In this document: positions 10,482-19,489 of the stretch, one piece after another
Numbering within the stretch: the first letter of the stretch is position 1
How the letters are laid out: each line of letters starts with the position of its first letter
Assembly (NCBI GenBank): GCA_019930625.1
Contig: CP082844.1
Location: 1,488,001 to 1,552,000, forward strand
Reading direction: 5' to 3'
Source of the DNA: Nocardia asteroides
GTDB lineage: Bacteria > Actinomycetota > Actinomycetes > Mycobacteriales > Mycobacteriaceae
Length of the DNA: 64,000 nt
Position numbers and translations under genes: made by a program
The notes under the pieces: generated by a model
Database searches by the model: none
Seen by the model: the letters and a program-made list of their open reading frames with translations, nothing else
Told to the model about the DNA's origin: nothing

Positions 10482-10832
10482 ATGAAGAACACGCTCCTGC
10501 GTACCCTGCCCGGCGTCGGCTCCGCCTGCCTGCTGACCACCGCCGCGCTCACCCTCGGATCGCCCGTAGCGGTGGCGGACCCGCTGACCAATCTGTTGTG
10601 CAATTCCGGCTCCGCTCAGTTCTGCCCGCCCCCCGCGGCACCACCGCATACACCTCCACCCCGGTCGGACAATCCACGGCAGCCGAACAACCCGCCGCCA
10701 CAGGTACCGCCGAGCCCCTCCTACAAGAACTGCACGGAGGTCCGCAACGCGGGCCGAGCTCCCTTGCTGCGCGGACAACCCGGTTATGCCTCGCACCTGG
10801 ACCGGGACAACGACGGAATCGCCTGCGAGTGA
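10482..10832 (+). CDS. Secreted excalibur calcium-binding domain protein
   Basis: A 116-residue protein with a signal peptide (residues 1-32, cleavage near VAVADP), a proline-rich linker (48-78) and one excalibur domain (about 79-116) that ends in DRDNDGIACE. The Dx-Dx-DG loop is the calcium-binding motif of this family, stabilised by the two cysteines. Such domains decorate extracellular nucleases and cell-surface proteins. The TGA stop directly follows the final Glu, but the same frame then continues with a second excalibur domain (see next entry), so the present protein may be a shortened form of a two-domain ancestor. Confidence 0.85.
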   Translation: MKNTLLRTLPGVGSACLLTTAALTLGSPVAVADPLTNLLCNSGSAQFCPPPAAPPHTPPPRSDNPRQPNNPPPQVPPSPSYKNCTEVRNAGRAPLLRGQPGYASHLDRDNDGIACE

Positions 10833-10976
10833 ATCGACACCGAGTCCGGTGAGCCATCGCGGAAGACCTACACCGATTGCGACCAGGTCCGTGCGGAAGG
10901 GGCCTGGCCGCTCTACCGCGGGGAGCCCGGCTTCAACGCGCATCCGGACCGGGACGGCGACGGAATCGCCTGCAAT
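10833..10976 (+). pseudogene. Second excalibur domain stranded downstream of an in-frame TGA
   Basis: Reading on in the same frame after the TGA at 10830-10832 gives a complete second excalibur domain (YTDCDQVRAEGAWPLYRG then DRDGDGIACN at the end). Between the TGA and the domain there is no in-frame ATG, GTG or TTG, so it cannot be translated by itself. It could be reached only by stop readthrough, or it is the remnant of a tandem-domain gene broken by a nonsense mutation. No in-frame stop follows before the antisense of the EmbR-like gene, which argues for a decaying 3' end rather than programmed readthrough. Confidence 0.6.
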
Positions 10977-11000
10977 CGGCGCGACCAGCGATCGGAGCGA

Positions 11001-12119
11001 CTAGCGCAGCGCCTGGAAGGTCAGGATCGTCGCGCCGATGCGGATCTGATCGCCGTCGGCGAGCAGTGCGCCGCTGTCGATCTGATCGTCGTTGACGAAG
11101 ACGCCGTTGGCCGAGTGCAGGTCCTTGATGAGCAGGCCCGCGCGGCTCGGCATGATGTGCGCGTGGTAGCGGCTGGCTCTCGGATCGTCCAGGACCAGGT
11201 CGTTGTCGGTCATCCGGCCGATACGCAGACCGCCCTGGGCGATCGCCACCACTCGCCCGTCCGGCATGCGCAGTTGGCCGCTGCGCACGGCGCGCGGCAC
11301 CTCGGTGACGGTCTCGGTCATCGCCGCGGCGAGGCGCTCGACCTGACGCAGTTCGACCGTGCTCAGCGGCTCCTGCCGCAGCACGCGCTGCTCCAGGTCG
11401 ACCAGCGCCGGTCCCGGGTCGATGCCCAGTTCGTCGGCGAGCACCCCGCGTACCTTGCGGCAGGCTTCCAGCGCGTCCGCCTGACGTCCGGACAGATACA
11501 GCGCGGTGATCAACTGACCCCACAGCGGTTCGCGCAGCGGGTGCTCGGTGGTCATCGCGACCAACTCGCCGATCACCGAGGACGCCCGCCCGCAAGCGAT
11601 CTCGGCGTCGATGCGGGCCGAGGCCGCCAGCAGCCGCTCCTCGTCCATGGCGGTGGCGAAACCGTCGGCGAACTGCAGACCGGCCAGATCTGCCAGCGCC
11701 CGGCCGCTCCACTCGCGCAGCGCGGTACCGAACAACTGCGCCGCCCCCGCGTGATCGCCCACCGCGGCGGCACGGGCGCCCGCTTCCCGCGCTGCCTCGA
11801 AACGACCCAGGTCACAGGCGGTCTCATCGATCTCCAACCGATAGCCCGAGGACTCGGTGCGCAGCACCGTCGCCGGGTCGACGCCGGAATTGCGCAGCGC
11901 CTTACGGATGTTCGAGACGAAGACCTGCAAGCTGGCGGCATAGGAGTCGGGCGGTTCCTCGTTCCACACCAGGTCGGCGAGCGCGGCCGACGACACCGCG
12001 CGTCGCCGGTTCACCGTGAGCGCGGCGAGCAGAGCTCGCGGTTTGGGCCCGCCGACCGCCACCGGCTCACCACCGACGAGCAGGCGAACGGGCCCGAGCA
12101 CGCGCACATCCAGACTCAT
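11001..12119 (-). CDS. EmbR-like SARP family regulator with C-terminal FHA domain
   Basis: A 372-residue DNA-binding regulator. Residues 1-95 are an OmpR-like winged helix of the SARP type (PKPRALLAALTVNRRRAVSS and the VSNIRKALR helix). About 95-250 is a bacterial transcriptional activation domain (BTAD) of helical repeats. About 285-370 is an FHA domain with GGLRIGRMTDND, RYHAHI and SANGVFVND, the conserved phosphothreonine-binding Gly-Arg, His and Asn. This is the architecture of EmbR, which reads Ser/Thr kinase signals and controls arabinan synthesis genes in mycobacteria. Whether this copy has the same targets is not shown. ATG 12119 is preferred (AGG about seven bases upstream) over GTG 12125. 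Confidence 0.88.
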   Translation of the reverse strand: MSLDVRVLGPVRLLVGGEPVAVGGPKPRALLAALTVNRRRAVSSAALADLVWNEEPPDSYAASLQVFVSNIRKALRNSGVDPATVLRTESSGYRLEIDETACDLGRFEAAREAGARAAAVGDHAGAAQLFGTALREWSGRALADLAGLQFADGFATAMDEERLLAASARIDAEIACGRASSVIGELVAMTTEHPLREPLWGQLITALYLSGRQADALEACRKVRGVLADELGIDPGPALVDLEQRVLRQEPLSTVELRQVERLAAAMTETVTEVPRAVRSGQLRMPDGRVVAIAQGGLRIGRMTDNDLVLDDPRASRYHAHIMPSRAGLLIKDLHSANGVFVNDDQIDSGALLADGDQIRIGATILTFQALR

Positions 12120-12150
12120 GTGCACCTAGCCCTTGACGGGTGTATCAGGG

Positions 12151-13185
12151 TCAGGCGCTGATCGAGCGTCCGGCGGAGTGCAGGTCGTTGCACGCCTCGA
12201 CCACGCGCGCCGCCATCGACGACTCGGCCTTCTTCAGGTAGCTGCGCGGGTCATAGGCCTTCTTGTTGCCCACCTCGCCGTCGATCTTCAGCACACCGTC
12301 GTAGTTGGCGAACATGTGCCCGGCGACCGGCCGCGTGAACGCGTACTGGGTGTCGGTGTCGACGTTCATCTTCACCACGCCGAAGCGCAGCGAGTCCTCG
12401 ATCTCGGACTTCAGCGAGCCGGAACCGCCGTGGAAGACGAAGTCGAACGGCTGCGCGTCGGCGCCGAGGCCCAGCTTGGCCGCCGCGACCCGCTGCCCTT
12501 CGGCGAGCACCTCGGGCTTGAGCACGACGTTGCCCGGCTTGTACACCCCGTGCACGTTGCCGAAGGTGGCCGCGAGCAGGTACTTACCGTTCTCGCCCGC
12601 GCCTAGCGCGTCGATGGTCTTCTCGAAGTCCTCCGGCGAGGTGTAGAGCTTTTCGTTGATCTCGGCCTCGACACCGTCCTCTTCACCGCCGACGACGCCG
12701 ATCTCGACCTCGAGAATGATGTTGGCCGCGTGGGTGGCCTTCAGCAGTTCCTTCGCGATCTCGAGGTTCTCGTCGATCGGGATCGCGGAGCCGTCCCACA
12801 TGTGCGACTGGAACAGCGGGTTCTGTCCGGCGTTGACCCGCTCCTGCGAAATCGCCAGCAGCGGCCGGACGAAGGTGTCCAGCTTGTCCTTCGGGCAGTG
12901 ATCGGTGTGCAGCGCGATGGTCACGTCGTACTTGGCCGCGACCACGTGCGCGAACTCGGCCAGCGCGACCGCGCCGGTGACCATTTCCTTCACACCCTGG
13001 CCGGAACCGAACTCCGCGCCGCCGGTGGAGAACTGGATGATCCCGTCACTGCCCGCGTCCGCGAAACCCTTGATGGCCGCGTTGATCGTCTCCGACGACG
13101 TGCAGTTGATGGCCGGGAAGGCGAAGGAGTTGGCTTTGGCCCGACCGAGCATCTCGGCGTAGACCTCCGGAGTCGCGATGGGCAC
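12151..13185 (-). CDS. fba: Class II fructose-bisphosphate aldolase
   Basis: This zinc enzyme cleaves fructose 1,6-bisphosphate to dihydroxyacetone phosphate and glyceraldehyde 3-phosphate in glycolysis and forms it in gluconeogenesis. The 344-residue length and motifs are those of class II: ALHTDHCPKD with metal His and catalytic Asp, EVEIGVVGGEEDG, ATFGNVHGVY and VFHGGSGS for metal and phosphate binding, and NVDTDTQYAF. The start is GTG at 13185 (VPIATPEVYAEML) with GGAGG seven bases upstream. It is divergent from a DedA gene, as fba (Rv0363c) and Rv0364 are in M. tuberculosis. The EmbR-like gene follows 31 bases downstream. Confidence 0.97.
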   Translation of the reverse strand: MPIATPEVYAEMLGRAKANSFAFPAINCTSSETINAAIKGFADAGSDGIIQFSTGGAEFGSGQGVKEMVTGAVALAEFAHVVAAKYDVTIALHTDHCPKDKLDTFVRPLLAISQERVNAGQNPLFQSHMWDGSAIPIDENLEIAKELLKATHAANIILEVEIGVVGGEEDGVEAEINEKLYTSPEDFEKTIDALGAGENGKYLLAATFGNVHGVYKPGNVVLKPEVLAEGQRVAAAKLGLGADAQPFDFVFHGGSGSLKSEIEDSLRFGVVKMNVDTDTQYAFTRPVAGHMFANYDGVLKIDGEVGNKKAYDPRSYLKKAESSMAARVVEACNDLHSAGRSISA

Positions 13186-13416
13186 AGTAAGACCTCCGTG
13201 TTGTGCGGCAAAGACCTATTTTGTCAGCCTTCACCCTAAGGCAGCAGTGTTTCGCCTGGTATGCAGGGAGGGAGTGCGCAGATGACCCACGGGTAATTTC
13301 GCGCACAGCATGAGCATTCTCAGGTGGAGCCGGTACTGTGGTGCCGGTAATTTGCGCTGGCAGCTTCCGACGCGGTGGCAAGCGATGCAAGCCAGCCGTA
13401 TCGGACAGGAGGCCAC

Positions 13417-14139
13417 GTGATTCTGCAGGCAGCGACAGAATCGGTGACGAGCAACCTCGCGCTTACCGAGTTGCTCGACCCGATGCACCTGCTCACGGAG
13501 ACGTGGCTGAAGAACGCGGTGCTCCCGGCCATCCTGGTCATCGTCTTCATCGAGACCGGCCTGCTGTTCCCGATCCTGCCCGGCGATTCGCTGCTGTTCA
13601 CCGGCGGCCTGCTCGCCGCGCAGCCGAGTCCGCCGGTGTCGATCTGGGTGCTGGTGCCCGCCACCGTGGTGGTCGCCTTCGCGGGTGACCAATGCGCGTA
13701 TTGGATCGGCCGGGCGATCGGTCCCGCGCTGTTCCACAAGGAGGACACCCGGTTCTTCAAGAAGCACTACGTGACCGAGACGCACGAGTTCTTCGAGAAA
13801 CATGGACCGAAGACGATCATCCTGGCCCGGTTCGTGCCGATCGTGCGCACCTTCATGCCGGTGCTGGCCGGTGTGTCCAAGATGGACTACCGCAAGTACG
13901 TCGCGTTCGACATCGTCGGCGCGCTGCTGTGGGGCGGCGGTGTCACGATTCTCGGCTACTTCCTGGGCAACGTCGCGTTCATCCGGGACAACATCGAGGC
14001 GATCTTCCTGCTCATCGTGTTCGTCTCGATCCTGCCCGGCATCACCGCGGTGGCGAAGAAGCTGCTCAACCGCAGCGCGCCCGCGACCGAACCGGTCGAG
14101 GCCGAGCTGACCGCTTCGACCAGCGAGCCCACCCACTGA
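13417..14139 (+). CDS. DedA family membrane protein, first of a tandem pair
   Basis: A 240-residue polytopic membrane protein of the DedA (SNARE-associated/VTT) family. Diagnostic segments are the ETGLLFPILPGDSLLFTGG loop near residue 45, and the ARFVPIVRTFMPVLAG stretch with conserved arginines followed by M-D-Y-R-K-Y. DedA proteins are implicated in undecaprenyl phosphate or phospholipid recycling across the membrane and in maintaining the proton motive force. GTG 13417 follows AGGAGG by four bases. The second DedA gene starts five bases after this stop, so they are co-transcribed. It matches Rv0364 by position next to fba. Confidence 0.92.
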   Translation: MILQAATESVTSNLALTELLDPMHLLTETWLKNAVLPAILVIVFIETGLLFPILPGDSLLFTGGLLAAQPSPPVSIWVLVPATVVVAFAGDQCAYWIGRAIGPALFHKEDTRFFKKHYVTETHEFFEKHGPKTIILARFVPIVRTFMPVLAGVSKMDYRKYVAFDIVGALLWGGGVTILGYFLGNVAFIRDNIEAIFLLIVFVSILPGITAVAKKLLNRSAPATEPVEAELTASTSEPTH

Positions 14140-14144
14140 AGCCG

Positions 14145-14843
14145 GTGACGACCGAATCGTCGCCCCTAGCCGTGGGCAGTTTCGATCCCCTGTTGTCGGC
14201 GGGCCCCGCGCTCGTCTGGACAGTGGTGTTGACCTTCGTCTTCCTCGAGTGCGCCGTGATCCTCGGGCTGTTTCTGCCCGGTGACTCGATGCTCATCACC
14301 GCGGGCATCGTGATGGCCTCACATGCCTCGGGTGAGGCGCACGTCTGGGCGCTGTCGCTGGGCGCGATGGTCGCGGCCATCGCGGGCAACCAGGTCGGCT
14401 ACGTGATCGGGCACCGGACCGGACAACATCTGGTCGCCCGCAAGGACGGCAGATACATCAACGTCCGCAACCTGCAGCGTGTCGCCGAGTTGCTGCACCG
14501 GCACGGATTCGTCGCGGTATTGATCGCCCGGTGGATTCCGTGGGTGCGCACCCTGTGCCCCTCGGTCGCGGGCGCGGCGCGCATGGACCACCGCAAGTTC
14601 ACCGTGGCCAGCACCATCGGAGCGATCGTCTGGGCGCCGGTGCTGTTGCTCATCGGCTACTACGCGGGCAGCTTCTTGCAGCGTGTGCCGTGGTTGATGC
14701 CGATCGTGATCGGCACGCTGGTGGTGGGCCTGATCATCGGAACGGCGCTCGGCGTGCGGCACTACCGGCAGGAGATGTCGCAGCCGGCCGAGGACTTCAC
14801 GCTCGAGACCACACCGAGCGTGGTGCTGGAGTCGGAGAGCTGA
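14145..14843 (+). CDS. DedA family membrane protein, second of a tandem pair
   Basis: A protein of about 232 residues with the same family signature as its upstream neighbour: FLECAVILGLFLPGDSMLIT and ARWIPWVRTLCPSVAGAARM, plus several hydrophobic helices. The two copies are clearly diverged, so this is an old duplication or an independent family member. The start is set at GTG 14145, five bases after the upstream TGA, where translational coupling would replace the missing strong ribosome site. The frame is open further upstream, inside the first DedA gene, but that part reads as a shadow. Confidence 0.87.
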   Translation: MTTESSPLAVGSFDPLLSAGPALVWTVVLTFVFLECAVILGLFLPGDSMLITAGIVMASHASGEAHVWALSLGAMVAAIAGNQVGYVIGHRTGQHLVARKDGRYINVRNLQRVAELLHRHGFVAVLIARWIPWVRTLCPSVAGAARMDHRKFTVASTIGAIVWAPVLLLIGYYAGSFLQRVPWLMPIVIGTLVVGLIIGTALGVRHYRQEMSQPAEDFTLETTPSVVLESES

Positions 14844-14849
14844 ATCCGG

Positions 14850-16079
14850 TCACAGACCCGCGGCGCTGACCTGGTAGGCCGCCTCCATGAGCAGCCAGCC
14901 GGACAACTGCACGGACAGATCGCGTCCCGGTACTTTCGACGAGGTCACCGAACCGCCGGAGGTGAAGTGGCCCGCTCCGGCGCTGCCGCCGGGCAGTTGC
15001 GCAGGCTTGCTCCAATCGTGCCCGAACAGCGGCTCGCCCTCGACCTGGAGCCGGTTGGCCCAAGCCGCCTCGGCGGACGCTTGCACGATCGCGGCGGCCC
15101 GACGGCGGTCGGCGACCTGTTCCCGATCCTCACCCGGCAGCATCACGGCGACCAGCGCCAGGTAGCGGACCAGGATGCCGTTGAACAGTCCGCCGTCGCC
15201 GCCCCCGCCGCCGTTCACGACGCCCTCGGTGGTCATGTGTTCCTCGACGGCCGCGAGCAGCCGGTGCACGCGTTCGATGTGCTCGGGCTCGCCGGTCTGC
15301 ACGGCCAGCTCGGTCTCCAGGCCGAGCGCCACGCCTTGGCAGTAACTGAACACCGGACGCTCGATCTCACCGGAGGGCAGGTGGATGCCGTCCAGGATCA
15401 AACCGGTCTCCGGATCGCGCAGCGTGGCATGCAACCAGTCGGCCATCTGCTGGGCGCGCTGGATCCGCCCGAGGCGCAACAGCGCGATCGCGGCGGGACC
15501 GTTCGCGGGCGCGTTGAAGTAGTCCGAGCCCAGGCGCCACGGCAGACCGCCGCCGATCTGCGGGCGCCACCCGTCGTGCAACTGCTTCTCCAGCGCGGCC
15601 AGCGCACTGCGCACGTCGGCGCCCTGAGTGCGCTCGGCACGTTCCAGCGCGATGGCCAGCCAGGCCATGTCGTCGTAGTACCGGTTGGTCCAGCCGGTCA
15701 GGTTGCGGATACGGTGCGAGCGCGCCAGCGCGGCGATTCGCCTGCGGCGCAGCGGTGTCGGCGTCCGGTTCGCGGCGTCGACCGCGCACTCGAGCAGATG
15801 CGCCTGCCACCAGTAGTGCCACGAACCGAAGACCCGCTCGCGCTTGGTGGCAGGCCAGCCGACCACGCCGAGCTCGGTCCCCGGCAGCGCCCACAGCGCG
15901 CGGAGGTGGCGTGAGACGACCGCCGATTCGGCCATGTCCGCCCGTTCGGACCACAGCGTCGCGGGCGCCCCGGCATCCCGGCCCGCCTGCGCCCGGCCGG
16001 CCGGCGGACGCGGTGCCGAGGAGCGCTTTTCGGCGTGCTCCGCGCGCGGCACCTCGATATCGTCGCTCCGCGAGGTCAT
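14850..16079 (-). CDS. Glycoside hydrolase family 76 protein (alpha-1,6-mannanase-like)
   Basis: A 409-residue (alpha/alpha)6-barrel-type enzyme related to GH76 endo-alpha-1,6-mannanases and the Rv0365c protein. NRYYDDMAWLAIAL includes the adjacent aspartates D136 and D137, which are the catalytic pair of the family, and SYCQGVALGLE and a GGGGGDGGLFNG loop follow. There is no signal peptide: the first 40 residues are charged and hydrophilic. The protein therefore appears cytoplasmic, odd for an enzyme whose known targets (mannan, lipomannan) are outside the membrane. It is convergent with the second DedA gene with a six-base gap. Confidence 0.85.
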   Translation of the reverse strand: MTSRSDDIEVPRAEHAEKRSSAPRPPAGRAQAGRDAGAPATLWSERADMAESAVVSRHLRALWALPGTELGVVGWPATKRERVFGSWHYWWQAHLLECAVDAANRTPTPLRRRRIAALARSHRIRNLTGWTNRYYDDMAWLAIALERAERTQGADVRSALAALEKQLHDGWRPQIGGGLPWRLGSDYFNAPANGPAAIALLRLGRIQRAQQMADWLHATLRDPETGLILDGIHLPSGEIERPVFSYCQGVALGLETELAVQTGEPEHIERVHRLLAAVEEHMTTEGVVNGGGGGDGGLFNGILVRYLALVAVMLPGEDREQVADRRRAAAIVQASAEAAWANRLQVEGEPLFGHDWSKPAQLPGGSAGAGHFTSGGSVTSSKVPGRDLSVQLSGWLLMEAAYQVSAAGL

Positions 16080-16204
16080 GTGTCAATGGTGCCAGGCCAG
16101 AACGGATTTACGCGCCCGATTTGTTACGAAAGCGATGTTAAATCGTGCCGGTTCGCACCGTCACCGGAAGATCTCCTGTTCACGAGGCCGAGCGCGCGAC
16201 ACGA

Positions 16205-16912
16205 TCATGACCACGCCGTGGACAGATCGGCGTGTTGCCGGATCCACGCGTGCATCGCGATCCCCGCGGCCACGCCCGCGTTGATGCTGCGGGTGGAACC
16301 GAACTGCGCGATCGACACCGTCATCACGGCCGCCTGCTTGGCGTGATCGGTGACACCGGGGCCTTCCTGGCCGAACAGCAGCAGGCACGCGCGCGGCAGC
16401 GTGACCGTCTCCAACGGGACCGAGCCCGGCACGTTGTCCACGGCGACCACCGTCAGCCCGGCGCGTTCGCTGAACGCCAGCAGCTCCCCGATGTCGGCAT
16501 GGTGGCGGATGTGCTGGTAGCGGTCGGTCACCATGGCGCCGCGGCGGTTCCAGCGCCGTCGGCCGACGATGTGCACCGCCGCGGCGGCGAAGGCGTTCGC
16601 CGTGCGGACCACCGTGCCGATGTTCGCGTCGTGCCCGAAATTCTCGATCGCGACGTGGAACGGATGCCTGCGCCGATCGATGTCGGCGACGATGGCCTCG
16701 CGGCTCCAGTACCGGTAGGCGTCGACCACGTTGCGGCGGTCGCCGCCCGCCAGCAGTTCGGGGTCCAGACGCGGATCGTCCGGTGGCGGCTCGACGTGCT
16801 CGCTCGCCCACGGGCCGACGCCGTTGGGATGCTCACCCCACTCCGTCGGCCCGGGGAGGTCCTGCTCGGCCGTGTCCGGGTGACTCACCCCGACGATGCT
16901 AATTCCGGCCAC
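16205..16912 (-). CDS. TrmH/SpoU family RNA 2'-O-methyltransferase
   Basis: A 235-residue SPOUT-superfamily methyltransferase, Rv0380c-like. The knot motifs are visible: ENFGHDANIGTVVRTANAF (motif 1, with the Asn and Arg that position the target ribose), LLLFGQEGPGV (motif 2) and STRSINAGVAAGIAMHAW (motif 3). The family transfers a methyl group from S-adenosylmethionine to a ribose 2'-OH in tRNA or rRNA; the exact nucleotide cannot be predicted. The N-terminal 70 residues are a variable extension. Start codon GTG at 16912. Confidence 0.9.
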   Translation of the reverse strand: MAGISIVGVSHPDTAEQDLPGPTEWGEHPNGVGPWASEHVEPPPDDPRLDPELLAGGDRRNVVDAYRYWSREAIVADIDRRRHPFHVAIENFGHDANIGTVVRTANAFAAAAVHIVGRRRWNRRGAMVTDRYQHIRHHADIGELLAFSERAGLTVVAVDNVPGSVPLETVTLPRACLLLFGQEGPGVTDHAKQAAVMTVSIAQFGSTRSINAGVAAGIAMHAWIRQHADLSTAWS

Positions 16913-16943
16913 CGCGCCGACGCGGGGTGGCCCTGTGCCCGGC

Positions 16944-17285
16944 TCAGTAGCTGGACGACGAGCTTCCCGCGAACGCGCCGACCAGGCCGAGTATCACGAA
17001 CAACACGACGAACACCAGGCTCAGGCACAGCAGCGCGGTGGCGATGATCCCGCAGATGTAACCCGCGTTGACGTTCCCCCGGCCACCGATGGCCCCGCCG
17101 GACGTGTCGATCTCGTTCAGCGCCCGCTTGCCCATCACCCAGGCGAAAGGCCCCATGATCTGGCACAGCACGAGACTGAGGATGCCCAGGATCAAGATCG
17201 TGGTGGCCTGCGGGTGGTCCGGCGGAGGTCCGTAGGCACCGTAGGCTGGATAGCCGTACGGTGGCTGCTGCGGCGGATAGCTCAT
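16944..17285 (-). CDS. Small DUF4190-type membrane protein
   Basis: A 113-residue protein with a proline/tyrosine-rich cytoplasmic N-terminus (MSYPPQQPPYGYPAYGAYG), a first hydrophobic helix (about 29-50), a short loop with GKRALNEIDTSGG and a second helix (about 75-103), ending in a serine run. This is the common DUF4190 pattern of Actinobacteria. Function unknown. It is followed 31 bases later by the methyltransferase gene on the same strand. Confidence 0.82.
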   Translation of the reverse strand: MSYPPQQPPYGYPAYGAYGPPPDHPQATTILILGILSLVLCQIMGPFAWVMGKRALNEIDTSGGAIGGRGNVNAGYICGIIATALLCLSLVFVVLFVILGLVGAFAGSSSSSY

Positions 17286-17368
17286 CAGCAGGATGGTAGT
17301 GGGTGTGGCCGACTACACCACATATTCGGCGGACAGCTCTATCGAACCCCCGAACCGCCGCGACAACC

Positions 17369-18748
17369 ATGGAATCCATGACCGAGACACACGCCGAACC
17401 GACCCTCGCGCTCGACCCGCCGCCTGCTGCGCCGGAACCGGAAGAGCACGTGCTGCGCGCGGTGCTGCTCGCGCCGGTGCGCGCCCGGTTCTGGAAGGAA
17501 CTCGTCTACGTACTCACCGTTTTCCTGCTCGGCTGCGTGGCGGTCGTCTATCTGTTCTTCGGGTTCGGCGGCGGACTGTATCTCGCGATCACCATCATCG
17601 GCCTGCCGGTGCTGGCACTGGTGCTGCTCGGTGGGCGGGTGTGGGGCCGCGTCTACCGCGCGCTGGCCGAGGACCTCCTCGGCGTCGCCGTCGCGCCGCC
17701 TCCGCCGTTCGCGCCCGCACCAGGCCCGATCGGATTCCTGAAGGCCGCTTTCACCGATCGGGCGAGCTGGCGTGTGGTGCTGTTCCTGCTCGCCCAGGCC
17801 GTGCTCGGCGTGGGGGTCGGGTACCTGGTGCTCGTCGTGGTCGCGATGACCATGTTCATCGCGCTGTCCCCGATTCCGTGGGCATTGGTCCACCCGACCA
17901 ACGTCGACGAGCACGGCGTCGAGCACCAGTCGATGGTCCAGTTCGGCGATTTCTACATCGACAGCTTGCCGAAGGTGCTCGTCTTCGCGCTGATCGGCCT
18001 GCTCGGCTGCCTGGCGCTGCCCTGGCTGCTGCGCGGCGTCTGCTGGGTGCACCGGCTGCTGACCATCGCCCTGCTCAGTGCGACGGCGCGTGACCGCCGG
18101 GTGACCGAGTTGCAGGAAAGCAGGCGGACCGCGGTCGAGGACGCCGCGGCGACGCTGCGCAGACTGGAACGCGACCTGCACGACGGCACCCAGGCCCGGC
18201 TGGTCACCATCGCGATGGCGCTGGGCCGGGCCGAGGATCGGCTCGCGGCGGGCGGGGATCCCAGCGACCTGATCGCGGACGCGCACGCGGGCTCCAAGGA
18301 GGCGCTGGCCGAGCTGCGCGAGCTGGTGCGCGGAATCCACCCGCCCGCTTTGGAACTCGGTCTCGAGCCGGCCCTCGAGACGCTGACGGCGCGCTGCTCG
18401 GTGCCGGTGGAGCTGCGGGTGCACCTGCCCGAACGACCGACTCCGGCCATCGAGGCGATCGCCTACTTCTCGGTGGCCGAGCTGCTGACCAACGTGGTGC
18501 GGCACGCGCGGGCCACCAGCGCGTGGGTCTCTGTGCTGCCGAGTGACGGACGAACCATCGCGGTCACGGTCCGCGACAACGGGATCGGCGGCGTGGCGCC
18601 CCCCGCGGACGGTGCGTTCGGCGTGGGCAGCGGGTTGTCCGGTCTCGCGGCGCGGGCCCGGACCGTGGACGGGACGCTGAGCGTGCAGAGCCCGGCAGGC
18701 GGACCGACCGTGGTGACCATCCTGCTCCCGCTGGCGGGGTCGCGATGA
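17369..18748 (+). CDS. Sensor histidine kinase, HisKA_3 (NarL-type)
   Basis: A 459-residue membrane sensor. The N-terminal half has about four hydrophobic segments in two pairs, forming a membrane sensing domain without a recognisable ligand-binding fold. The dimerisation/phosphoacceptor helix RRLERDLHDGTQARL carries the phosphorylated His near 271. The HATPase domain follows, with AELLTNVVRHA (N box), RDNGIGG and GSGLSGLAARA. Its partner is the LuxR-type response regulator immediately downstream, whose ATG overlaps this stop. The signal is unknown. ATG 17369 and ATG 17378 are both possible and neither has a strong ribosome site. Confidence 0.92.
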   Translation: MESMTETHAEPTLALDPPPAAPEPEEHVLRAVLLAPVRARFWKELVYVLTVFLLGCVAVVYLFFGFGGGLYLAITIIGLPVLALVLLGGRVWGRVYRALAEDLLGVAVAPPPPFAPAPGPIGFLKAAFTDRASWRVVLFLLAQAVLGVGVGYLVLVVVAMTMFIALSPIPWALVHPTNVDEHGVEHQSMVQFGDFYIDSLPKVLVFALIGLLGCLALPWLLRGVCWVHRLLTIALLSATARDRRVTELQESRRTAVEDAAATLRRLERDLHDGTQARLVTIAMALGRAEDRLAAGGDPSDLIADAHAGSKEALAELRELVRGIHPPALELGLEPALETLTARCSVPVELRVHLPERPTPAIEAIAYFSVAELLTNVVRHARATSAWVSVLPSDGRTIAVTVRDNGIGGVAPPADGAFGVGSGLSGLAARARTVDGTLSVQSPAGGPTVVTILLPLAGSR

Positions 18749-19422
18749 GCCGGCGGCGGGACGCGGCCACGAGCGAGGGACTGCGCATCGTGATCGCCGA
18801 GGACAGCGCCATCCTGCGGGACGGGCTGGCCGGGCTGCTCACCGAGCGCGGCCACGAGGTGGTCGCCATGGTCGGTGACGCGACCACCCTCGCCGACGTG
18901 GTCGGCGCGCACGATCCCGACGTCGCCGTGGTGGACGTGCGAATGCCCCCGAGCTACACCGACGAAGGGCTGCTCGCGGCCATCGAGCTGCGCCGCAAAT
19001 ACCCGATGACCGGCGTGCTGGTGTTCTCCCAGTGGGTCGAGACCCGCTATGCCACCGAACTTCTCGCCTGTGGCGCCAGCGGCGTCGGCTACCTGCTCAA
19101 GGATCGGGTCGCCGACGTCAGGGACTTCGTGGACGCGCTCTACCGCGTCGCCACCGGCGGCACCGCGCTCGATCCGGAGGTGGTGAGTCAATTGATGGGC
19201 GCCTCGCGTCAGCAGGATTCACTGGCCCGCCTCACCCCACGTGAGCGCGAGGTGCTCGAGCTGATGGCGCAGGGCCTGTCCAACAGCGCCATCGCCGCCG
19301 CCCTCACCGTCACCGAACGCGCGGTGGAAAAACACATCGGCAACATCTTCATCAAGCTCGATCTGCCGCCCTCCGACACCCACCACCGCCGTGTACTGGC
19401 GGTATTGCGACTCAAAGGGTGA
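18745..19422 (+). CDS. LuxR/NarL family response regulator
   Basis: A 225-residue two-component response regulator. The receiver domain (residues 13-130) has the acidic pair E19-D20, the phosphoacceptor D64 in VVDVRMPPSY, and the conserved Lys in LLKDRV. The C-terminal LuxR helix-turn-helix (about 162-215) begins LTPREREVLELMAQG, and VEKHIGNIFIKLDL is its recognition region. The ATG overlaps the stop of the kinase gene, giving tight coupling and a cognate pair. Targets unknown. Confidence 0.94.
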   Translation: MSRRRDAATSEGLRIVIAEDSAILRDGLAGLLTERGHEVVAMVGDATTLADVVGAHDPDVAVVDVRMPPSYTDEGLLAAIELRRKYPMTGVLVFSQWVETRYATELLACGASGVGYLLKDRVADVRDFVDALYRVATGGTALDPEVVSQLMGASRQQDSLARLTPREREVLELMAQGLSNSAIAAALTVTERAVEKHIGNIFIKLDLPPSDTHHRRVLAVLRLKG

Positions 19423-19489
19423 TTTGTCGGCCGCCTCGCCCACACTATGTGCCACACTCCCCAGCGAATCGACAGCATGGGAGGGCATC

